A DNA stretch of 64,000 nt, taken from the NCBI GenBank assembly GCA_004173475.1, contig SEBU01000005.1:248001-312000 (forward strand), in the 5' to 3' direction. The position numbers were made by a program, and so were the translations under genes. This stretch comes from Gammaproteobacteria bacterium. Lineage in GTDB: Bacteria > Pseudomonadota > Gammaproteobacteria > Pseudomonadales > Cellvibrionaceae. The notes under the pieces are model-generated. The model had not been told where the DNA came from. It saw nothing but the letters and a program-made list of their open reading frames with translations, and did no database searches. Shown here piece after piece: positions 9,400 to 18,745 of the stretch (positions are counted from its first letter, which is position 1; each line of letters opens with the position of its first letter).

Positions 9400-9996
9400 A
9401 TGGTCGTATTCATTGTTCTTCTGGTTATTGCTGCTGTCGTCGTGTTTTATGTTGTTGGTATCTATAATCAATTGGTTTCGCTTAAAAACCGTTATCAAAA
9501 TGCTTTTTCACAAATCGAAGTGCAATTAAAACGACGCTACGATTTAATTCCTAATCTCGTGGAGACTGCAAAAGCATATTTATCCCACGAGCGCGAAACG
9601 CTTGAAGCCGTCATCAACGCACGAAACCAAGCGGTGGGGGGATTGAAAGCGGCAGCTGCCGATCCGAGCAATGCAAATGCAATGAAAGAACTTGCCGGTG
9701 CTGAAGGACTTTTGAATAACGCCATGAGCCGTTTAAACGTGGTCATGGAAGCCTATCCTGATTTGAAGGCATCACAAAACATGATGCAAGTGTCTGAGGA
9801 GTTAACCAGCACTGAAAATAAAGTCTCTTTTGCTCGGCAGGCGTTTAACGATGCAGTGACAGCCTACAACATTTATAAACAAAGCTTTCCTCCCGTGTTT
9901 TTTGCCGCATCCTTCGGTCATAGCCAAGACGCTGTGCTATTAGTGTTTGAGGACAGCAAAGAAGTACAGGCTGCACCTAAAGTTAGTTTTAAATAG
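9400..9996 (+). CDS. lemA: LemA family membrane protein
   Basis: 198 residues with one N-terminal transmembrane segment (about 1-22) followed by the LemA helical domain: NRYQNAFSQIEVQLKRRYDLIPNLVETAKAY (about 29-59) and NAMSRLNVVMEAYPDLKAS. The molecular role is not settled. LemA genes are commonly paired with M48 metallopeptidases or TPM-domain proteins, and an M48 gene follows here. AAAGGA lies ahead of the ATG. A terminator separates it from the peptidase gene. Confidence 0.92.
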   Translation: MVVFIVLLVIAAVVVFYVVGIYNQLVSLKNRYQNAFSQIEVQLKRRYDLIPNLVETAKAYLSHERETLEAVINARNQAVGGLKAAAADPSNANAMKELAGAEGLLNNAMSRLNVVMEAYPDLKASQNMMQVSEELTSTENKVSFARQAFNDAVTAYNIYKQSFPPVFFAASFGHSQDAVLLVFEDSKEVQAAPKVSFK

Positions 9997-10010
9997 TTTT
10001 TCAGATAAGG

Positions 10011-10036
10011 GGCTATCATTAGATAGCCTTTTTTAT
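10011..10036 (+). terminator. Intrinsic terminator after lemA
   Basis: GGCTATC pairs with GATAGCC and is followed by six T residues, 15 bases after the lemA stop. Confidence 0.85.
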
Positions 10037-10109
10037 TTACTGGCCCTATTTTGATTTTTCTGGCTCTTCTTCCCGCATTTATATTCGACTTTGTATTTAC
10101 AGAGCTCCT

Positions 10110-12050
10110 ATGAATTTCTTTGAACAACAGGATCTAGCGCATCGCAATACGAAACGTTTGGTGATCTTACTGTGCCTCGCGGTTATCTCGTTGATTGCGA
10201 TAACGACGCTGTTATTTGCTACTACCTTCTATTATATGGAGCAAAACACCCATCGTTACTTGAACAGCACCGGCTTGTGGAATGGGATCACCCAGGCAAT
10301 GAGTTGGAAGATGTTGGGTGGAATTAGCGTAAGCGTATGTGTTGTTATTTTTTTAGGAAGTTTTTACAAACTTATTCAGCTTTCCAGCGGCGGACGTGTA
10401 GTCGCTGAATCCTTGGGCGGTCGCCCTATTAATACGTTAAACGCCGTTGGTGACGAAAAGAAAATTTTAAATGTTGTTGAGGAAATGGCCATCGCTTCGG
10501 GTACACCCGTTCCGCCCGTTTATATTATTGAAGATGAAGCAATCAACGCGTTTGCTGCGGGTCATACACCGCAAGATGCCGTCATCGGAGTTACTCGCGG
10601 TTGCATTCGAGTACTCAATCGCGACGAATTACAAGGCGTTATTGCACACGAATTTAGTCATATCTTCCACGGTGACATGAAATTAAATCTACGCCTCGTT
10701 GCGCTTCTAAACGGGATTTTGCTGTTGGGCCTGATTGGCGAGTTTTTATTACGATCTTCCGGTGGCGGCTCTTCGTTTCGATCCAATAAAAAAAATCCTG
10801 CCGCAATGATGGGGCTTGGTATCGGTCTATTGATTATTGGGTACGCCGGCACTTTCTTCGGTAAGTTGATTAAAGCTGCAGTGAGTCGTCAGCGTGAATT
10901 TCTAGCGGATGCTTCTGCCGTTAAATTTACTCGCAATCCCGATGGTATTGCAGGCGCCTTAAAAAAACTGGGAGGATATGTTGGTGGTTCACAAATGGAC
11001 GCGGCTCATGCATCCGAATTTAGTCATATGTTTTTCGGTGAAGGTGTAAGTAGTCTTTTTAATGCGATGGCAACACATCCGCCTTTGGCGGAGCGTATTA
11101 AAAGAATTGATCCACGTTGGGATGGCAATTTCAGCCGCATTGATGTTTATGAGCAAGTTGAAAATAGCTATATAGAAGAAGGAAGACTTTCGGACGATTC
11201 AACGTTTGAATTCACATCACCTAAAACGCCTATAGAATTTGTCGCAAGTGTCAATCAAGTATTGGAATCTATAGGCACGCCAACGCAATCGCATCTTGCC
11301 TACGCGCAACAAACACTTAATAGTATTAGTGATGACATACATCAAGCGGCACACAACCCGTGGGAAGCACAAGCACTCATGCTCGGATTGTTGCTTGATA
11401 AAAACTCCGATCAACAAACTGCACAATGGAATTTGCTCGGAAAACTTTTTTCCGAGCAGCAACTACAGTTACTTAAGCCGCTTGCGCTGCATTCCTCTTT
11501 ACTAGAAATTCAATTGCGATTGCCACTAGTTGAACTAAGCCTGCCTGCGCTCAAAAACTTATCTTTTCAGCAGTACCAACTTTTTAAAACGGCAATGACC
11601 GGACTGATACGCGCAGACGGCCGTATAGATCTGATGGAATGGTCGCTCTTTCGAATCATTACCCATAACTTGGAAACAAAAAAATCATCCAATCGGTTAG
11701 TAGATCTCAATCAACTACAACAGGAAGCGCGCGTGCTTTTATCGGTGATCGCTAACGCGGGAACAAAGTCACGGGATGCAGCGGAAGCTGCCTTTAATTC
11801 CAGCAAACTTATAATGGGATTTACGGACGCTACGCTGATGAGTGAATCGGATTACAGCATGATTGATTTGGATTTGGCGGTGACGCGCCTGAATTGCGTT
11901 AAACCACTACAGAAACCTAAATTGTTAAAAGCCATGATTCAATGTGTATTGGCCGATCAACATGTAAGCGCAGTTGAAGCTGAATTATTTCGCGCCATTG
12001 CAGATGCTTTAGATTGTCCGGTCCCACCCTTAATTGTTGCCAGTCGTTAG
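10110..12050 (+). CDS. M48 family membrane metallopeptidase with C-terminal TerB-like region
   Basis: Zinc-dependent membrane protease, 646 residues. It has transmembrane segments near 20-45 and 65-90, the HEXXH site in VIAHEFSHIFHGDMK (about 175-189), two further hydrophobic stretches (about 195-215 and 235-255) and the third zinc ligand region REFLADASAVKFTRNP (about 266-281). This is the HtpX/BepA-like M48 plan. The C-terminal third (about 380-646) is not protease. It contains two ADG/ADQ-type helical motifs (GLIRADGRIDLMEWSLFR and VLADQHVSAVEAELFRAI) like TerB/DjlA acidic repeats. The substrate is unknown. Location next to lemA is typical. Confidence 0.9.
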   Translation: MNFFEQQDLAHRNTKRLVILLCLAVISLIAITTLLFATTFYYMEQNTHRYLNSTGLWNGITQAMSWKMLGGISVSVCVVIFLGSFYKLIQLSSGGRVVAESLGGRPINTLNAVGDEKKILNVVEEMAIASGTPVPPVYIIEDEAINAFAAGHTPQDAVIGVTRGCIRVLNRDELQGVIAHEFSHIFHGDMKLNLRLVALLNGILLLGLIGEFLLRSSGGGSSFRSNKKNPAAMMGLGIGLLIIGYAGTFFGKLIKAAVSRQREFLADASAVKFTRNPDGIAGALKKLGGYVGGSQMDAAHASEFSHMFFGEGVSSLFNAMATHPPLAERIKRIDPRWDGNFSRIDVYEQVENSYIEEGRLSDDSTFEFTSPKTPIEFVASVNQVLESIGTPTQSHLAYAQQTLNSISDDIHQAAHNPWEAQALMLGLLLDKNSDQQTAQWNLLGKLFSEQQLQLLKPLALHSSLLEIQLRLPLVELSLPALKNLSFQQYQLFKTAMTGLIRADGRIDLMEWSLFRIITHNLETKKSSNRLVDLNQLQQEARVLLSVIANAGTKSRDAAEAAFNSSKLIMGFTDATLMSESDYSMIDLDLAVTRLNCVKPLQKPKLLKAMIQCVLADQHVSAVEAELFRAIADALDCPVPPLIVASR

Positions 12051-12155
12051 TTTTTTAACAGAGTTCAATTCAAGACTACAACTAGTCATTGACTAACGGT
12101 TATACTGCGCGCCGTTTTTTTAATTACGACCCACTGCCATCAGAGGTGAATCACT

Positions 12156-13430
12156 GTGCAATCAGATCAAACTCAACTGCATCAATTAGAAAGTCAACTG
12201 GCCGCTGAATATCAAACCATCCTCAGCAAAAAATTGAATCTCGATTTAACGCGCGGAAAACCATCTTCCGATCAGTTGGATCTATCTGATGCGCTTGATG
12301 GAATTTTGAAGGGTAACTACATTGCCGCTGACGGCACTGACACACGTAACTACGGTGGACTCGATGGTTTACCCGAAGCCAAGCAATTGGGCGCGAACAT
12401 CATGGGTGTGGATGCAGCCAATGTACTTGTCGGTGGCAGCAGCAGTTTGACGTTGATGTTTCAGGTTGCCATGACGGCTCATTTATTTGGTTTGAAAGAT
12501 GCGACGAGCGCCTGGAAAAATGAAGGCGACGTAAAATTCCTTTGCCCCGTTCCTGGTTACGATCGCCACTTCACTATCTGTGAACAGTTAGGCATCCAAA
12601 TGGTCACTGTTCCCATGACATCAACTGGCCCGGATATGGATGCCGTTGAAGCTGCTATCAACGCGGATAAGAGCATCAAAGGTTTATGGTGTGTTCCTAA
12701 ATATTCCAACCCGACAGGCGTTGTTTACAGCGATGAGACTGTAGAGCGTATTGCTAAACTTGGAAAAATAGCCAGCGCCAATTTCCGAGTATTTTGGGAT
12801 AACGCCTACTCGGTGCATGACCTCGTTGAAAGCGCACCCCAACTGGCAAGTATTCTGGAAGCTACCCGCCGCAACGGCACGGAAGATTCGGTAATACAAT
12901 TTGCCTCGACATCAAAAATTACCCAAGCGGGCGCTGGTGTGGCTTTCATTGCGGCTAGCGCAGCTAACCTGGCAGGTTTCAAGAAAGCCTTGGGAGCGCA
13001 AACCATTGGGCCAGACAAGGTAAACCAGATTCGTCATACGCGCTTCCTGCCAGATCGCACAGCACTTATGGCGCATATGAAAAAGCATGCTGATTTGTTA
13101 AACCCGCGCTTCGAAGCGGTTCTCTCGGCGCTTTCAAGCGCATTTGAAGGCACAGATTTAGGATCTTGGGAAAAACCCGTGGGTGGATACTTCGTGTCAT
13201 TCGATACCCGCAAAAATTGCGCGAAAGAAACTGTTCGCCTCGCCGCTGAAGCAGGTGTGAAATTGACGCCCGCAGGTGCCACCTATCCCTACGGTAAAGA
13301 TCCTGAAGATCGCAATATTCGCATCGCACCTTCAGTGCCAACCGTTCCTGAAGTTGTTGAGGCAATGAAAGTGTTTGTGACCTGTGTGAAATTGGCATCC
13401 GTTCGACAAGCGCTTGCTAAAAACTCGTAA
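12156..13430 (+). CDS. PLP-dependent aminotransferase (aspartate aminotransferase subgroup 1c-like)
   Basis: Fold-type I PLP enzyme, 424 residues, expected to act on aspartate or a related amino acid. Characteristic stretches are LDLTRGKPSSDQLDLSD (about 29-45), TRNYGGLDGLPEAK (about 63-76), GGSSSLTLMFQ (about 92-102), CVPKYSNPTG (about 178-187) and the PLP lysine in FASTSKITQAGAGVAF (about 249-264). This matches the Asp_aminotransf group rather than classical AspC. It is monocistronic with its own terminator. Substrate is inferred from family only. Confidence 0.87.
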   Translation: MQSDQTQLHQLESQLAAEYQTILSKKLNLDLTRGKPSSDQLDLSDALDGILKGNYIAADGTDTRNYGGLDGLPEAKQLGANIMGVDAANVLVGGSSSLTLMFQVAMTAHLFGLKDATSAWKNEGDVKFLCPVPGYDRHFTICEQLGIQMVTVPMTSTGPDMDAVEAAINADKSIKGLWCVPKYSNPTGVVYSDETVERIAKLGKIASANFRVFWDNAYSVHDLVESAPQLASILEATRRNGTEDSVIQFASTSKITQAGAGVAFIAASAANLAGFKKALGAQTIGPDKVNQIRHTRFLPDRTALMAHMKKHADLLNPRFEAVLSALSSAFEGTDLGSWEKPVGGYFVSFDTRKNCAKETVRLAAEAGVKLTPAGATYPYGKDPEDRNIRIAPSVPTVPEVVEAMKVFVTCVKLASVRQALAKNS

Positions 13431-13447
13431 TCATTAATTGATTTGCA

Positions 13448-13484
13448 AAAGGCCTCGTAGTGAAACCATTACGAGGCCTTTTTC
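13448..13484 (+). terminator. Intrinsic terminator after the aminotransferase
   Basis: AAAAGGCCTCGT pairs with ACGAGGCCTTTTT across a 12-base loop, shortly after the stop codon. Confidence 0.88.
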
Positions 13485-13744
13485 TTTAAAGTAAAATTTT
13501 ACGCGCACGAAAAAAACTTCTTATTGATCTTCTTGCAACTCTTCAATTCTCACCAGAACCGTTACTTTCTCCGCCATTCACTCGGCGCCATGCCTTCTTG
13601 ATAACCAAAACATCTATTTCTTGCCAATATGCGTAAAAAACTTTCCAACGCCATGTCAAAACCGTTCTTATACTTCAAGAACAAGGCGCTTGGGCTTTGT
13701 TATCTACTCATAAACAATGGTGATCACTTTTGGAGTTCAGACTT
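13485..13744. other. Spacer, no gene seen
   Basis: Between the terminator at 13484 and the deacylase start. No ORF with family resemblance, RNA gene or repeat was recognised. A Shine-Dalgarno GGAG (13732-13735) precedes the next ATG. Confidence 0.6.
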
Positions 13745-14269
13745 ATGGGTGTCGCTAGAAATATAGAAAAGTATTTACACAGCAATCAAATTGAATATTC
13801 ACTCCTTGAACATGCCTATGCGGAAGGTTCTTTCAATACCGCACGTGTCGCAAAAATAGATAATCGCGCGCTTGCAAAAGGCGTTTTGTTACGCGATGAA
13901 GATTTTCATTACACGCTTTGCGTGCTTCCATCCAGTCACAAAATTTTACGTCATACCCTCAACCAGATATTTGATCGACACATGCATTTGGTCGAGGAAG
14001 ACGAATTAATCCAATTTTTTAAAGACTGTGAGGCCGGAGCTGTACCAGTTATTGGTAAAGCTTATGGGTTGGACGTGATTTGGGATGAAGAATTAAAAGA
14101 GAATGATGTGATTTATATGGAAGCAGGAGATCACCGCCATTTGATCTGTATAAAGCAACCCGAATTTACCAAACTCATGCAAAACACATTGCACGATCAC
14201 TTCAGTGCAGACCGCCGCAGGCATTATCAAACCCCGATTCATGTTCGCCATACGTACGATTCAGTCTAA
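13745..14269 (+). CDS. YbaK/ProX-type aminoacyl-tRNA deacylase domain protein
   Basis: About 174 residues, probably hydrolysing mischarged aminoacyl-tRNA in the cytoplasm. The YbaK-like core shows YSLLEHAYAEGSFNTARVAKIDNRALAKGVLLRDEDFHYTLCVLPSSHKI (residues about 18-68), including the conserved lysine of the LAKGVLL strand, and AGAVPVIGKAYGLDVIWDEEL (about 101-121). The ATG at 13745 is preferred because GGAG lies nine bases upstream; the longer frame from a TTG at 13730 has no site. Family membership is good; the specific tRNA substrate is unknown. Confidence 0.82.
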   Translation: MGVARNIEKYLHSNQIEYSLLEHAYAEGSFNTARVAKIDNRALAKGVLLRDEDFHYTLCVLPSSHKILRHTLNQIFDRHMHLVEEDELIQFFKDCEAGAVPVIGKAYGLDVIWDEELKENDVIYMEAGDHRHLICIKQPEFTKLMQNTLHDHFSADRRRHYQTPIHVRHTYDSV

Positions 14270-14365
14270 GTTTAAATTCGATCTAAATAGCAACTCGGTT
14301 TAGATATTCGATCCAACTTAACCTTCATCACAAGGATGTGAGATACAAAACCGATACTTTTACAC

Positions 14366-15424
14366 TTATTCAAACAAGTGAAACTGATAAAAAGATTCGT
14401 CCTCTCGCAAATCCACAAAACGAACACCTACACCTAGCAACCGCACCGGCAACTCTTTGCGAGAATATGCATCGCGACATAATTGTTGAAACTCTGTTGC
14501 GACTAGTGATGAGCTGCCACGCTCAATGGTTGTTTGGCTAAAGTCAGCGAATTTTATTTTGACGAAAATTTTCACCATCAAATAACCATCGTCCAAGCGC
14601 CGCAAACGACTGGCCAATTGCTGTAGCAATGCTGGCAAGTGATTTAAACAGCTTGTTAGACTGGGTAAATCCTGCGGAAAGGTATTTTCCACACTTAATG
14701 ATTTACGCCTTCTCGAAGCCACTACTTCGCGCTCGTCAATACCGCGACACAACTCAAATAAACGCAAACCTAACTGTCCGAAGCGCTGTTTTAATTCAAA
14801 AACACTAAAGCGACGTAAGTCGGCACATGTTCTTACATTAACAGCATCCAGGCGTGCAGCCGTTGCCTTTCCAACACCAAAAATTTTATTTACGGGTAAT
14901 TGCAATACAAAGCTATCCATCGCATCCGGCGTTATCACGTATAAACCATTAGGCTTGTTCCAATCGCTAGCAATCTTGGCCAAAAACTTATTTGGCGCTA
15001 CGCCAGCAGAAACAGTTAGTTTTAACTCTTCGTGAACACGCAACCTGATTTGTTCGGCAATTCGCGTTGCACTGCCATCGCAATGTTGGCTATCAGTTAC
15101 ATCAAGAAATGCCTCATCAAGAGATAAAGGCTCAACTAATTCGGTGTAACCATAGAAAATGTGACGCATCTGAACGGAAGCTTCTTTGTAAGCATCCATA
15201 CGATGAGGAAGTATTAACAAATCAGGACATAACTTTTTTGCCATGACGGATGACATAGCTGAGCGAACACCAAAAGCGCGTGCTTCGTAGTTGCACGTTG
15301 AAATAACACCGCGTTGATCTGAATTGCCACCAACTGCAATCGGACGATGACGCAAAGAGGGATCATCGCGCATTTCAACCGCAGCATAAAAACAATCTGC
15401 ATCGCAATGAATGATTTTTTTCAC
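14366..15424 (-). CDS. dinB: DNA polymerase IV (Y-family)
   Basis: Error-prone translesion polymerase, 352 residues, typical length. The catalytic site is complete: IIHCDADCFYAAVEMRDDP (residues about 4-22, first Asp and steric-gate aromatic), GVISTCNYEARAFGVRSAM (about 39-57) and PLSLDEAFLDVTD (about 99-111, Asp-Glu pair). The helix-hairpin-helix thumb follows (VNKIFGVGKATAARL) with a little-finger domain. The C-terminus (EDESFYQFHLFE) resembles the beta-clamp-binding tail. I saw no clear LexA box in the upstream AT-rich spacer. Confidence 0.95.
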   Translation of the reverse strand: MKKIIHCDADCFYAAVEMRDDPSLRHRPIAVGGNSDQRGVISTCNYEARAFGVRSAMSSVMAKKLCPDLLILPHRMDAYKEASVQMRHIFYGYTELVEPLSLDEAFLDVTDSQHCDGSATRIAEQIRLRVHEELKLTVSAGVAPNKFLAKIASDWNKPNGLYVITPDAMDSFVLQLPVNKIFGVGKATAARLDAVNVRTCADLRRFSVFELKQRFGQLGLRLFELCRGIDEREVVASRRRKSLSVENTFPQDLPSLTSCLNHLPALLQQLASRLRRLDDGYLMVKIFVKIKFADFSQTTIERGSSSLVATEFQQLCRDAYSRKELPVRLLGVGVRFVDLREDESFYQFHLFE

Positions 15425-15983
15425 GCTGAGTTAATCCAAAATATAATTAAACCAATACGAATACTGTATATACATACAATAAAACTATCAATACAAATAC
15501 TAAAAGGTTTTCTTCAATAAAAATTCAAATCGGAAATTGCGACTTAAAAAATAATATTGCAAATCAAATTAGACCTCTTTGAGGTTTGCATGAATGACCC
15601 GTTGAAGAACCTCAAAACACTCTTAAAGGAATTTTTCAAAATTTAAAATGGCGTTAAAGAGGATCAAAAAAGAGTTCGATTGATCGTTTTTAAAAAGTTA
15701 AAAAGCCGATTTAAAGTTTTAAATGGACCCAATTTAAGGAATTCAGAGGCAAAGAATTAAAGTTGAAAATTTATTTTTGAATATCGACAACACATCCAAA
15801 ATCAAAAAAAAACGCTTTTAAAAACTCTAAGTCGGTTTAATTTCGACTTTTTTGCAAAAAAAATGCGTTTTTTCACAAAAAACTCATTAAAAAACTTGAA
15901 ATTTTTCAATAAAGTTTTAACTTATACATGTTGTATCTTTTTATCCATTTTTCGTCTAATCGAATACTTACAGGAAGCACACC
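15425..15983. other. 559-base AT-rich, A-tract-rich intergenic region
   Basis: This stretch lies between the dinB start and the AlgP-like gene. It is full of runs of four to eight A or T, with no coding frame of note. It probably holds the promoters of both divergent genes and may be intrinsically curved. No RNA gene or repeat array was recognised. Confidence 0.6.
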
Positions 15984-16877
15984 ATGGCTGCACGTAAACA
16001 AACTGCCGTTAATCCAGTTGCGGGTTTAGAACAACAACTCGCTGCCCTAAAATCACAATTGGCAAAAGCGCGCGCTGCTCACGCTGCTGATGCTCAAAAA
16101 TCAATCGCTGGTTTAGTGAAAGAAGCTGCAAAAGCTACTGCTGCTCTTAAAGCTGCACAAGGCAAAGTTGCTGCTGCTGGTAAAAAGAAAACTCCTGGTT
16201 CTGCAAAACAAGTTAGCGCTGCTAAAGCTGAAGTAGCTTCTGCGAAGAAAGTTGCTGATGCAGCAAAAGCTGCAGTTGCTAATGCCAAGAAAGAAGTAGC
16301 TGCTATTAAGTCTGCTAACAAATTAGCTGCTGCTCATGATAAAGCTGTGGCAAAAGCAGAAGGTGCTGTTGCCAAGCGTTTGAAAGCTGCTGAGAAAAAA
16401 GCTGCTGCCAAAAACAAAGTTGCAGCTAAGAAAGCCGCTGTAAAAGCTAAACTGGCTGCTAAGAAAGCTGCCGTAAAAGCTAAAGCCGCTGATAAGAAAC
16501 GCGCTTTGAAAGCTAAAGCTGCTGCTAAAAAAGCTGCTGCCAAGAAGAAAGCAGCTGACAAAAAAACCGCTTTACGTGCTAAAGCTGCCGCCAAAAAAGC
16601 TGCAGCAAGAGATAAAGCTACTGCCAAGAAAAATGCAGCAGCAGCAAAGAAAGCAGCTGCTAAGCCAGCAAAAAAAGCAACCGCTAAAAAAGCTCCAGCT
16701 GCCAAGAAAGCTCCAGCCGCTAAAAAAGCAGTAGCTAAAAAAGCTCCAGCTGCAAAAAAAGCCGCAGTAAAAAAAGCTCCAGCCGCTAAAAAAGCTCCAG
16801 CTGCAAAAAAAGCCGCTCCAGCTTCAAAGCGTGGCCGTAAGCCTAAAGCTGCGGTTGCAGCAGCACCAGCTGCTTAA
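15984..16877 (+). CDS. algP: AlgP-like histone H1-like DNA-binding protein
   Basis: 297 residues. The N-terminal part (about 1-120) is Ala/Lys-rich and predicted coiled coil (VAGLEQQLAALKSQLAKARAAH). The remainder is a long run of KAAAKK/KAPAAKK-type repeats resembling eukaryotic histone H1 tails and Pseudomonas AlgP. Such proteins bind DNA non-specifically; AlgP was linked to alginate regulation in Pseudomonas. GGAAG precedes the ATG. Codon use is biased to GCT/AAA, forming an internally repetitive DNA tract prone to copy-number change. The assignment to AlgP is by composition and architecture, not specific motifs. Confidence 0.82.
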   Translation: MAARKQTAVNPVAGLEQQLAALKSQLAKARAAHAADAQKSIAGLVKEAAKATAALKAAQGKVAAAGKKKTPGSAKQVSAAKAEVASAKKVADAAKAAVANAKKEVAAIKSANKLAAAHDKAVAKAEGAVAKRLKAAEKKAAAKNKVAAKKAAVKAKLAAKKAAVKAKAADKKRALKAKAAAKKAAAKKKAADKKTALRAKAAAKKAAARDKATAKKNAAAAKKAAAKPAKKATAKKAPAAKKAPAAKKAVAKKAPAAKKAAVKKAPAAKKAPAAKKAAPASKRGRKPKAAVAAAPAA

Positions 16878-16930
16878 TTCTTAATTGCCACTCGGAATTA
16901 ATCGATTTCGAGTGTTACGTTAAGAACAAT

Positions 16931-16963
16931 AAAAAAAGGATGCCTTTCGGCATCCTTTTTTTA
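16931..16963. terminator. Bidirectional intrinsic terminator
   Basis: AAAAAAAGGATGCC pairs with GGCATCCTTTTTTT around a short loop. Runs on both sides suit both the AlgP-like gene (plus) and the convergent PilZ gene (minus). Confidence 0.88.
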
Positions 16964-17004
16964 TTCCAAGCTAAGATAACGTCAATAACTGATGCCTCCG
17001 CTAA

Positions 17005-17736
17005 TCAACTACCTATTACTTCCTCACTGCCTATCTGGGCGTAGACGTATGCGTAAAGCAGTAATCGTCTATCTTCATCAGGCTCGATAAACTCAACACC
17101 GTAAGCAACTCCACTATCTACGTGTTGTATATCCATTTCTCCACGTGAGCGAATAATTGCCTCTAATGTCAAATCGCGCGTTAAATTGGCTACCCCAACT
17201 CGCATTGTGACCTGAATTTTATTTCCAATTTCACCAAGCTCTGAAGGAACTTCAATACGAGCGCCCGTTACACTAACGTCCACCACGCTGCCCACTACTA
17301 CTTCATCGTTAGCAATTGTTAAATTAAGGATTTGAACCGGTTCATCAATTGCTACACGAGTAGCGCCACGAATTCCTTTAAAACTTACGTTGTCAGGATA
17401 ACTAATGTGGAGTATTGGATAAGGATCAGCTGTTTGAGCTTCAACCACGCTTACAAATATGCCTATTCCGTTGTCTACCATTAAACGGGCAACAACTTTC
17501 TGGCCAGTGCGAAAGCGAACTAATTTTCCAGCGAGCTTGGGAACAGACAATAAAATACTTCTGCCGGGCAAACACCCGATTAATCGACACGAGAATCGCT
17601 CCGGCTGGCCTGCGCTATTGCTGGTTTGCAATTGCATCGGATAACCGTATATCAATTTCATATCTTCGAATTTCATAGGCGCATTACCAAAGGAAGTAGC
17701 AAACGGAAAATAAATTTCCATTAATTGTAGTAGCAC
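17005..17736 (-). CDS. PilZ-domain protein with YcgR-like N-terminal domain
   Basis: 243 residues, probable cyclic-di-GMP effector. The N-terminal region (about 25-110) resembles the YcgR-like flagellar-brake domain (LIGCLPGRSILLSVPKLAGKLVRFRTGQKVVARL). The C-terminal PilZ domain starts near FKGIRGATRVAIDEPVQ (about 118-134), although the usual RxxxR is partly altered (RGATR), and has VVDVSVTGARIEVPSELGEIG (about 152-172), matching the D/NxSxxG motif. The cyclic-nucleotide-binding gene upstream is on the same strand, so they may be co-transcribed. The target is unknown; motility control is possible as motAB lies 5 kb away. Confidence 0.85.
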   Translation of the reverse strand: MLLQLMEIYFPFATSFGNAPMKFEDMKLIYGYPMQLQTSNSAGQPERFSCRLIGCLPGRSILLSVPKLAGKLVRFRTGQKVVARLMVDNGIGIFVSVVEAQTADPYPILHISYPDNVSFKGIRGATRVAIDEPVQILNLTIANDEVVVGSVVDVSVTGARIEVPSELGEIGNKIQVTMRVGVANLTRDLTLEAIIRSRGEMDIQHVDSGVAYGVEFIEPDEDRRLLLYAYVYAQIGSEEVIGS

Positions 17737-17794
17737 TCGCTTGTTTACGCGAATGAGCGAGGTCGATGAATAAAGAAGCGTTCTATCGGGGATT

Positions 17795-18472
17795 TTATAA
17801 TTCGAAAATATCTTCGGGTGGCGTGGATTCGTCTGTCAATGCGCCAAACTCACGATTCCATTGCAACAGCAAACTCGCCAGCGCTTGCGCTTGTTCATAG
17901 AGCGCACGTAATTCTTCGTGCGTATCTTTCGCGCCCGTGTACAGTTTTACCAAACGGTGTTTATTTGCCAATGGATGTTGCAAATGTTGTGAGCGATAAA
18001 CTTCTAGCTTCCAACGCAAGTTATGGACGGTGTTTCTATAGTAAGCAAGTTTGGTTTGAACAGTGATCGGACGAGTTGAATTTATGTCACCAAAAATCGA
18101 GGCATCGGTTGCCAATACGATAGACTCACGATAACTCGGCTCAGCTAAAACTGTCGCGGTGCGGGGTTGGCCCATCAACTGCGCTAGATCTCCAAACACT
18201 TCGCCCGGCGTAACATAATTAACCAATTCACCTTTAAGGGGATCGTTAACATACACCGCCAAACGCCCCTTCAGTAAAAAAAATAACCACTGATCAGAAT
18301 CGCCCCGCTGCAAAACTATTTCACCGGGAGAGTAGGTAATTATGCGGGAAGATTGGAGCAATAATTCGAACTGCCAGGGATCTTGTTGCTTTACCAATTT
18401 AAAAAATGGAATGCCAGATAACAGCTGTTCTACATAATCACGGGATAATTTGGACAGCAGTTTTATTTCCAT
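17795..18472 (-). CDS. Cyclic-nucleotide-binding-domain protein without DNA-binding domain
   Basis: 225 residues. Residues about 15-140 form a CRP-type cyclic-nucleotide-binding fold: FFKLVKQQDPWQFELLLQSSRIITYSPGEIVLQRGDSDQWLFFLLKGRLAVY and YVTPGEVFGDLAQLMGQPRTATVLAEP, the latter being the phosphate-binding cassette region with FGDLAQL and PRTATV. No helix-turn-helix follows; the C-terminal part is helical and unrecognised. It is 58 bases upstream of the PilZ gene on the same strand. Whether it binds cAMP, another nucleotide or none cannot be decided. Confidence 0.8.
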   Translation of the reverse strand: MEIKLLSKLSRDYVEQLLSGIPFFKLVKQQDPWQFELLLQSSRIITYSPGEIVLQRGDSDQWLFFLLKGRLAVYVNDPLKGELVNYVTPGEVFGDLAQLMGQPRTATVLAEPSYRESIVLATDASIFGDINSTRPITVQTKLAYYRNTVHNLRWKLEVYRSQHLQHPLANKHRLVKLYTGAKDTHEELRALYEQAQALASLLLQWNREFGALTDESTPPEDIFEL

Positions 18473-18745
18473 ATCGAGCCTACTTACAGAATATAGTAGT
18501 GAGAAATTCAGGTTATTCTTATAAAAACCTAGCTGGTAAACAGTTAGATATCAAATCAAATATTTTTATTTTGCTCTATACTCTAAAAAGGGCCTTTTGT
18601 CAGCAGCTCAGCTTATAGAATATAGAGTACACCTCTCTCATCGGTTTATATATTATACTTCCGTGATCTGGGACATGCGATGAAACGGATTTCTAACGGC
18701 ACATCACTGCCAACCTAATCTATACAGAATGAGAGTATTTATGCC

